Made by a program: the position numbers and the translations under genes. 11,226 bases of DNA from Bacteroidota bacterium (GTDB lineage Bacteria > Bacteroidota > Bacteroidia > Chitinophagales > Chitinophagaceae), in assembly GCA_947461985.1 (NCBI GenBank), contig CANHNT010000037.1, positions 1-11,226 of the forward strand. Direction: 5' to 3'. The notes under the pieces were generated by a model that worked only from the letters and a program-made list of their open reading frames with translations, was not told the origin of the DNA and ran no database searches. Shown one piece after another: positions 7,044-11,226 of the stretch (within the stretch, counting starts at the first letter, position 1; each line of letters opens with the position of its first letter).

Positions 7044-8033
7044 ATGGAATATAGAAGATTAGGAAAATCAGGATTGCAAGTTAGCGCACTTTCTTTTGGA
7101 AGTTGGGTTACATTTAGCAAGCAAATTAATGACAAGCGTGCCGATGAATTAATGGGTATAGCTTATGACAATGGGATTAATTTTTTCGATAATGCAGAAG
7201 TTTATGCATTAGGAGAAAGTGAAAACATGATGGGTAGAGTATTGAAAAAGAAAAAGTGGGATAGAACAAGCATTGTTTTAAGCAGCAAAGTATTTTTTGG
7301 TTGGAGAGGCGAAAATAACAAACCAAATCAAACGGGCTTAAGCAGAAAACATGTGATTGAAGCATGCGATGAAGCATTGAAAAGAATGCAAACCGATTAT
7401 TTGGATTTATATTTTTGTCATCGTGCGGATAAAAATACGCCTATTGAAGAAACGGTGTTGGCAATGAATACATTGATTCAACAAGGGAAAATTTTATATT
7501 GGGGAACGAGTGAATGGAGTGCGGTAGAAATTATGGAAGCGCATCGCATTGCTGAAAAATATAGAATAATTGGACCTACAACGGAACAACCTCAATATAA
7601 TTTATTTGAACGTCAAAAAGTTGAATTAGACTTTGCAGATATTTATTCGAATGTGGGTATGGGAACAACTATTTGGAGTCCATTAGCCACTGGTTTATTA
7701 ACAGGAAAATACAATGATGGCATTCCTAAAGATGCTCGATTAGGCTTAAAAGGGTTCGATTGGTTGGCTGATCGTTGGTTAGCAAAAGAGAAAATAGATA
7801 AGGTGAAAAAATTAGCAACGGTGGCCAAAGAATTAAACTGCACATTAGCTCAAATGAGCATTGCTTGGTGTGCCATGAATCCCAATGTATCTACCGTAAT
7901 TTTAGGTGCAACTAAAAAAGAACAATTGAATGATAATTTAAAATCATTAGAGATTGTTCCAAAATTAACACCCAATATCATTGAAAAAATAGAAAAAATA
8001 ATGAAAAATAAACCAGCAAAAGCATCATTCTAA
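7044..8033 (+). CDS. aldo/keto reductase, Kv-beta/YghZ-like (AKR6-type)
   Basis: The 329-residue NADPH-dependent TIM-barrel oxidoreductase reduces aldehydes or ketones. Seen: the opening MEYRRLGKSGLQVSALSFGS, the tetrad Asp49 and Tyr54 (FFDNAEVY), Lys82 (SSKVF) and His126 (YFCHRAD). A QYNLFER segment, WSPLATGLLTGKY, and a C-terminal GATKKEQLNDNL cofactor-binding segment follow. The last three are typical of the voltage-gated K+ channel beta-subunit/L-glyceraldehyde-3-phosphate reductase branch. No channel gene is near, so the 'channel subunit' label given by homology should not be taken literally. It follows the ALDH-like gene by 66 nt on the same strand and may share its transcript. Together these genes suggest handling of small aldehydes (inference); the true substrate is unknown. 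Its stop overlaps recO's stop by 4 nt. Its codons 291-306 also form a terminator-like hairpin for the opposite strand. Confidence 0.9.
   Translation: MEYRRLGKSGLQVSALSFGSWVTFSKQINDKRADELMGIAYDNGINFFDNAEVYALGESENMMGRVLKKKKWDRTSIVLSSKVFFGWRGENNKPNQTGLSRKHVIEACDEALKRMQTDYLDLYFCHRADKNTPIEETVLAMNTLIQQGKILYWGTSEWSAVEIMEAHRIAEKYRIIGPTTEQPQYNLFERQKVELDFADIYSNVGMGTTIWSPLATGLLTGKYNDGIPKDARLGLKGFDWLADRWLAKEKIDKVKKLATVAKELNCTLAQMSIAWCAMNPNVSTVILGATKKEQLNDNLKSLEIVPKLTPNIIEKIEKIMKNKPAKASF
7914..7959 (-). terminator. intrinsic terminator for recO, embedded in the reductase coding sequence
   Basis: Read on the minus strand, GAACAAT (7959-7953) pairs with ATTGTTC (7926-7920). An inner AATGAT/ATCATT helix (7948-7943 with 7934-7929) follows across a small internal loop, and a run of six T (7919-7914) comes right after. 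It lies about 70 nt downstream of the recO stop, where a terminator is expected. Confidence 0.6.
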
Positions 8034-8764
8034 TGCAGGATTTCGTGTAATATTTCTATGCTTTTTAAACTTGGCATTGTAGGAATGTGAATTTTTAAAT
8101 AATGTAATAAATCATTTAATATTTCTTTTCGTTGAGATTGATTGAGAGGAATATTTTTGACGTCAGCAAAAGCAAATTGGTTTAACAATAATAACCAATT
8201 TGCTTTTTTATTGTCTAGATAATTGATATGGTTTATTTTTTCCAAATCTATGAACTGTCCATTCACTAAATCAAAAATTGGGTTTTCAATTTCTTCATTC
8301 GGTTGAAATCCAAACCCTAACTGTTGACACATTTGGATTGTAAAATATAAAGGATAATTGCCTAATTGTTTTTCTTCTTCTTGATCGATATATAAAAATG
8401 TTTCCTCAAAAAAATGGTATAAATCTGCATTTTTTTCTTGCTCTGAAATTGATTTTGAAATTAATTCAGTAATAAAAATAGCAATGCTGTTTTTGACCAT
8501 CGAAAAATTGAGTGATTGATAAAGATGCAATAATTTCACTTCTTTAATTCGTTGTAAATTTTTATTCGGTTGATGATATACAATTAAATCAAGTAGGGTA
8601 GTGGGTTGATAAATATTTGCTTTAGAAACTGATTTCCGCTCCGTTCTCACACCGTTTACCATATAGCTTTGCATGCCAAATAATTCGGTATAAATAGTGA
8701 CAATTAAACTTGTATCACTATATTTTATGGAGCGTAAAACAATTCCTTTTGTTTGATGAAGCAT
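8030..8764 (-). CDS. recO: DNA repair/recombination mediator RecO
   Basis: RecO binds single-stranded DNA and SSB and, with RecR, loads RecA in the RecF pathway. The 244-residue product opens MLHQTKGIVLRSIKYSDTSLIVTIYTE then GMQSYMVNGVR, the characteristic N-terminal OB-fold of the Bacteroidota form. A helical C-terminal domain follows, with the conserved QMCQQLGFGFQP and FDLVNGQF. Only one cysteine is visible, so the four-cysteine zinc site of some RecO proteins is absent. The ATG at 8764 is supported because the conserved N-terminus begins directly there. It is a single gene, divergent from the small membrane protein gene (70 nt apart) and convergent with the reductase, whose stop it overlaps. 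Codons 186-199 coincide with a perfect 15-bp inverted repeat that appears to terminate the opposing reductase transcript. Confidence 0.92.
   Translation of the reverse strand: MLHQTKGIVLRSIKYSDTSLIVTIYTELFGMQSYMVNGVRTERKSVSKANIYQPTTLLDLIVYHQPNKNLQRIKEVKLLHLYQSLNFSMVKNSIAIFITELISKSISEQEKNADLYHFFEETFLYIDQEEEKQLGNYPLYFTIQMCQQLGFGFQPNEEIENPIFDLVNGQFIDLEKINHINYLDNKKANWLLLLNQFAFADVKNIPLNQSQRKEILNDLLHYLKIHIPTMPSLKSIEILHEILH
8168..8209 (+). terminator. intrinsic terminator for the reductase unit, embedded in recO
   Basis: AAAAGCAAATTGGTT (8168-8182) and AACCAATTTGCTTTT (8193-8207) are perfect reverse complements, 15 bp around a 10-nt loop. T continues to 8209, giving six T after the GC-anchored part of the stem. 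It lies about 135 nt past the reductase stop, within recO codons 186-199. On the recO strand the T-tract is shorter (four), so termination there should be weaker. Confidence 0.75.
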
Positions 8765-8787
8765 TCATGCAAAAGTCAGTTTTTATT

Positions 8788-8817
8788 TTTGTTAATCAAT
8801 TTATATCATTAAATTTA
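8788..8817 (+). promoter_or_regulatory. candidate promoter of the GldL-like / HhH / acyl-CoA dehydrogenase unit
   Basis: A TTTG -33 element at 8788-8791 is followed after 18 nt by TAAATTTA at 8810-8817. The latter matches TAnnTTTG at all but the last base. The spacing fits the Bacteroidota sigma consensus. It leaves a short leader before the ATG at 8835 and lies in the recO-divergent gap. Confidence 0.5.
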
Positions 8818-8834
8818 TATTTTATAAAACAACT

Positions 8835-9035
8835 ATGCAAACAAACATAAAAACCTTACTCATTATTTCAATTGTTATTTTCTCTATTTCTGCTGCGGTT
8901 ATATTATTAGGTGCATTAAGTAAACTACAACATTGGTCGTTTGCCGGTCCTTTATTAATTATTGGAATGTGTCTACAAATGGTTAGTTATTTATTTGGAG
9001 CGTTTACATTAATTAAATACATTCGTACTAAATAA
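8835..9035 (+). CDS. small two-helix membrane protein, GldL-like
   Basis: The 66-residue protein has two predicted transmembrane helices (about 7-28 and 37-60) joined by SKLQHWSFAG, with a basic C-terminal tail. The segment AAVILLGALSKLQHW, followed by LLIIGMCLQM, closely resembles the membrane-hairpin core of GldL as I recall it. GldL forms the proton-driven T9SS/gliding motor together with GldM. True GldL is much longer and has a cytoplasmic domain, so this is not GldL itself but a miniature relative; such short proteins are common in Bacteroidota. Lys30 and His33-Trp34 are in place. Where GldL carries an essential intramembrane Glu in helix 2, this protein seems to have Gln48. If that alignment holds, it is unlikely to conduct protons by the same mechanism. 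It appears to be first in a unit with the next two genes (11 and 16 nt gaps). Function unknown. Confidence 0.7.
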   Translation: MQTNIKTLLIISIVIFSISAAVILLGALSKLQHWSFAGPLLIIGMCLQMVSYLFGAFTLIKYIRTK

Positions 9036-9046
9036 AACCTACTATT

Positions 9047-9910
9047 TTGTCTTTATTTAAAGAATATTTTTCGTTTACGAAAGGTCAGCGTATAGCCATT
9101 GTTTCGTTGTTAAGTTTAATCGTTATTTTGTCTGTTGTAAATTTTTTAATGCCTTTTTTTATTCATCCAAAAGCAGAAATGCCTTCAGACGAATTAAAGC
9201 AATTGATGGCAAAAATAAAAGTTGATTCTAGCCAAAATAATTATTATTCATCGAATGAAAAATATGTTCCCACCCAACTAACTCCTTTTAATTTTAATCC
9301 AAATGAATTAGATTCTAATGGATTTATTCGATTAGGACTTCGAGCTAAATTGGCGCACACTATATTAAATTATCGAAACAAAGGAGGTCGTTTTTACAAT
9401 AAAGAAGGATTTCAAAAAATGTATGGTTTGCATGAGGAAGAATACAAACAATTAGAAGCTTATATTGCGATTCCTGAATCTAATAAATTTCAATATAAAC
9501 CGAAAGAAGTAGTTTCAATAGAGCTGAATAGTGCTGATACCATGCAACTGAATAAACTAAGGGGTATTGGCAATAAATTATCAATGAATATTGTAAAATA
9601 TAGAACAGAATTAGGCGGTTTTGCTAGAGTTGAACAGTTAAAAGAAGTTTGGGGAATTTCTCCTGAAACGTTTGATATGATCAAAGGCAATTGTCACGTA
9701 AATAGTAAAGCGATTAAAAAAATAAATTTAAACGAAGCCACATTAGCAGAAATTAACATTCATAAGTATTTGAAAGGAGAAATAGCAAAAGCTTTAGTGA
9801 ATTATCGTAAAGAACATAATTATAAAATAGATAATTTATTGCAAATCAAAGAAATTGAATTGATTAATGACGAAATATTTCGTAAAATTGTACCTTACTT
9901 AAAGTTATAA
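9047..9910 (+). CDS. membrane-anchored protein with three helix-hairpin-helix (ComEA-type) repeats
   Basis: The start is TTG at 9047, 11 nt after the previous stop. No ATG or GTG precedes it in frame, and the encoded SLFKEYFSFTKGQR matches how I recall related Bacteroidota proteins beginning. The next ATG would cut into the transmembrane helix. Of 287 residues, about 15-38 form one membrane helix, with a linker to about 80. Three ComEA-like HhH units follow: about 82-141 (FNPNELDSNGFIRLGL, then YRNKGGRF), 156-215 (IELNSADTMQLNKLRGIG, then YRTELGGF) and 225-285 (KINLNEATLAEINIHKYL, then YRKEHNY). HhH motifs bind the DNA backbone without sequence specificity; in ComEA they bind incoming DNA during transformation. 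Only the second unit has the canonical GIG turn. The third has KYLKG instead, so its DNA contact is uncertain. Whether it acts in DNA uptake or only as a structural module is not shown. Confidence 0.82.
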   Translation: MSLFKEYFSFTKGQRIAIVSLLSLIVILSVVNFLMPFFIHPKAEMPSDELKQLMAKIKVDSSQNNYYSSNEKYVPTQLTPFNFNPNELDSNGFIRLGLRAKLAHTILNYRNKGGRFYNKEGFQKMYGLHEEEYKQLEAYIAIPESNKFQYKPKEVVSIELNSADTMQLNKLRGIGNKLSMNIVKYRTELGGFARVEQLKEVWGISPETFDMIKGNCHVNSKAIKKINLNEATLAEINIHKYLKGEIAKALVNYRKEHNYKIDNLLQIKEIELINDEIFRKIVPYLKL

Positions 9911-9926
9911 TAAAATAAACGGTTTT

Positions 9927-11069
9927 ATGAATTTCGCACCCACAGAATTGCAATCGCAAATTGCAGACATGATTAAAGATTTTGCAGATAAAAATATTCG
10001 CCCAAAAATGATGGAATGGGATGAAACGCAAGAATTTCCTATAGAAGTATTTAAAAAATTAGGCGAATTAGGTTTGATGGGAGTCTTAATTCCTACTGAA
10101 TATGGTGGTTCTGGCATGACTTATATGGAATACATTACCGTAGTCAGTGAAATTGCTAAAGTATGTGGATCAATTGGTTTGTCTGTTGCTGCACATAATT
10201 CACTTTGTACAAATCATATTTACAAATTTGCAAGCGATGAGCTAAAGAAAAAATACATTCCCAAGTTAGCATCAGGTGAATGGATAGGTGCATGGGGTTT
10301 AACCGAAGCCAATACCGGTTCTGATGCAGGAAATATGCAATGTGTAGCTAAAAAAGATGGCGATGATTGGATTATTTCGGGTACCAAAAACTGGATTACA
10401 CATGGTAAAACAGGTGATGTAGCAGTGGTACTTTGCAGAACAGGAGAACCTCGTACAAAAAACAATGTAACCGCTTTTGCAATCGAAAAAGGAACGCCAG
10501 GTTTTACAGCAGGTAAAAAAGAAAATAAATTAGGAATGCGTGCTTCTGAAACAACAGAATTAGTTTTTGATAATTGTAGAATTTCGGATGCTCAACGTTT
10601 AGGTAATATTGGAGAAGGTTTTAAACAAGCGATGGTTATTTTAGATGGTGGACGAATTTCAATTGCTGCATTGGCTTTAGGCATTGCAAAAGGAGCATAT
10701 GAAGCATCTATTAAATATTCAAAAGAGCGTTTTCAATTCGATCAACCCATTTCAAATTTTCAAGCCATTCAATGGAAATTAGCCGATATGGCGACGCAAA
10801 TTGAAGGGGCCGAATTATTAATTTATCAAGCAGCAGACAAATTAATGAGAGGTGAAAAAATGACCAAAGAAAGTGCGATGGCAAAATATTATGCATCTGA
10901 AGTATCGGTAAGAGTTGCTACTGAAGCAGTGCAAATATTTGGCGGATATGGCTATACCAAAGACTTTCCTGTAGAAAAATACTACCGTGATAGTAAACTT
11001 TGCACTATTGGCGAAGGAACGTCGGAAGTTCAAAAATTAGTTATCTCTAGAGACATCTTAACTCAATAA
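9927..11069 (+). CDS. acyl-CoA dehydrogenase (short/medium-chain, butyryl-CoA-dehydrogenase-like)
   Basis: The 380-residue FAD flavoprotein introduces the alpha-beta double bond into acyl-CoA, the first step of beta-oxidation, passing electrons to ETF. Layout: helical N-domain (about 6-117), beta middle domain (about 121-214) containing the signature WGLTEANTGSD and WIISGTKNWITHG, and helical C-domain (about 229-376). The C-domain carries RFQFDQPISNFQAIQWKLADM and QIFGGYGYTKDFPVEKYYRD. The catalytic base is Glu363 in IGEGTSEVQ, the position used by short- and medium-chain enzymes. Length is normal and all key elements are present. It is last in the small unit that starts at 8835 and is closed by the terminator 3 nt downstream. 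No other beta-oxidation or ETF gene is in the window. Chain-length preference cannot be read from the sequence; the high similarity to butyryl-CoA dehydrogenases is from memory. Confidence 0.94.
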   Translation: MNFAPTELQSQIADMIKDFADKNIRPKMMEWDETQEFPIEVFKKLGELGLMGVLIPTEYGGSGMTYMEYITVVSEIAKVCGSIGLSVAAHNSLCTNHIYKFASDELKKKYIPKLASGEWIGAWGLTEANTGSDAGNMQCVAKKDGDDWIISGTKNWITHGKTGDVAVVLCRTGEPRTKNNVTAFAIEKGTPGFTAGKKENKLGMRASETTELVFDNCRISDAQRLGNIGEGFKQAMVILDGGRISIAALALGIAKGAYEASIKYSKERFQFDQPISNFQAIQWKLADMATQIEGAELLIYQAADKLMRGEKMTKESAMAKYYASEVSVRVATEAVQIFGGYGYTKDFPVEKYYRDSKLCTIGEGTSEVQKLVISRDILTQ

Positions 11070-11071
11070 AT

Positions 11072-11107
11072 AAAAAATAGGTTAGAAAATTTCTAACCTA
11101 TTTTTTT
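11072..11107 (+). terminator. intrinsic terminator after the acyl-CoA dehydrogenase gene
   Basis: AAAAAATAGGTTAG (11072-11085) and CTAACCTATTTTTT (11093-11106) are perfect reverse complements around a 7-nt loop. The 3' arm ends in a seven-T run. It begins 3 nt after the stop. The A-tract on the 5' side makes it equally usable from the other strand. Confidence 0.88.
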
Positions 11108-11160
11108 AAATATCATTTTTATGAAGTATATTTAATTTTTTAATATAAAAATATAAAATT

Positions 11161-11226
11161 ATGAAATCAAAAAAACTACTTTTTTCTTCTCTTTTAATGT
11201 TACGTGGTGTAGCTACTTACATTACT
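11161..11226 (+). CDS. start of an unidentified gene, cut by window edge
   Basis: An ATG at 11161 opens a frame of 22 codons to the window end without a stop. It begins MKSKKLLFSSLLMLRG. The basic start followed by a hydrophobic stretch looks like an export signal, although Arg15 interrupts the hydrophobic core. It lies 54 nt after a strong terminator, so it is its own transcription unit. A weak -7-like TATATTTA lies at 11127-11134. Too little is visible to name a family. Confidence 0.5.
   Translation, partial: MKSKKLLFSSLLMLRGVATYIT

Noticed and set aside
7044..8033. Naming the reductase as a K+ channel beta subunit
   Set aside because: The resemblance is to the AKR6 fold family; no channel gene is nearby, and bacterial members are generally aldehyde reductases.
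8765..8775. GACTTTTG upstream of recO as its -7 box
   Set aside because: It mismatches the TA dinucleotide, sits only about 5 nt from the ATG, and no -33 partner was seen.

Overview
The window comes from an AT-rich member of the Bacteroidota. The evidence is direct. One gene ends in a gliding-motility-type (CHU_C, type B) T9SS sorting domain and a second short reading frame is a type A T9SS sorting domain. A small membrane protein resembles the GldL motor subunit. Starts generally lack Shine-Dalgarno sequences, and TAnnTTTG-like promoter boxes lie upstream of several genes. I cannot place it below phylum. No tRNA, rRNA, CRISPR array, transposase or phage gene was seen.

Layout: (1) 2-1090 is the 3' part of a PBP4-type D-Ala-D-Ala carboxypeptidase/endopeptidase, cut by the window edge. 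(2) 1087-1287, minus strand, is an orphan T9SS sorting domain with no passenger and no signal peptide; its stop overlaps the PBP4 stop. (3) 1512-3581 is a secreted PKD/jelly-roll surface protein with a type B sorting domain. (4) 3632-8033 is a run of four same-strand genes for aldehyde metabolism: a long, human-DERA-like deoxyribose-phosphate aldolase, a full-length ALDH, a 292-residue ALDH-like protein without catalytic residues, and an aldo/keto reductase. (5) 8030-8764, minus strand, is recO, tail to tail with the reductase. (6) 8835-11069 is a three-gene unit: a GldL-like small membrane protein, a membrane-anchored triple helix-hairpin-helix protein with a TTG start, and an acyl-CoA dehydrogenase. 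A strong intrinsic terminator closes it. (7) From 11161 a new gene begins and runs off the window.

The most interesting point is the ALDH pair. Together the two proteins reproduce the domain plan of ALDH16, a two-domain ALDH family with a catalytic first domain and a non-catalytic second one. Here the halves are separate reading frames next to deoC, whose product releases acetaldehyde. The first frame ends on TTT-TAA-A, and a +1 shift there would join the halves into one protein of about 808 residues. The 'split' could therefore be real, a programmed frameshift, or a one-base homopolymer indel.

The second point is the reductase/recO junction. The two stop codons overlap by 4 nt, and each gene appears to carry the other's intrinsic terminator inside its own coding sequence, so the two mRNAs should overlap antisense by about 0.3 kb.
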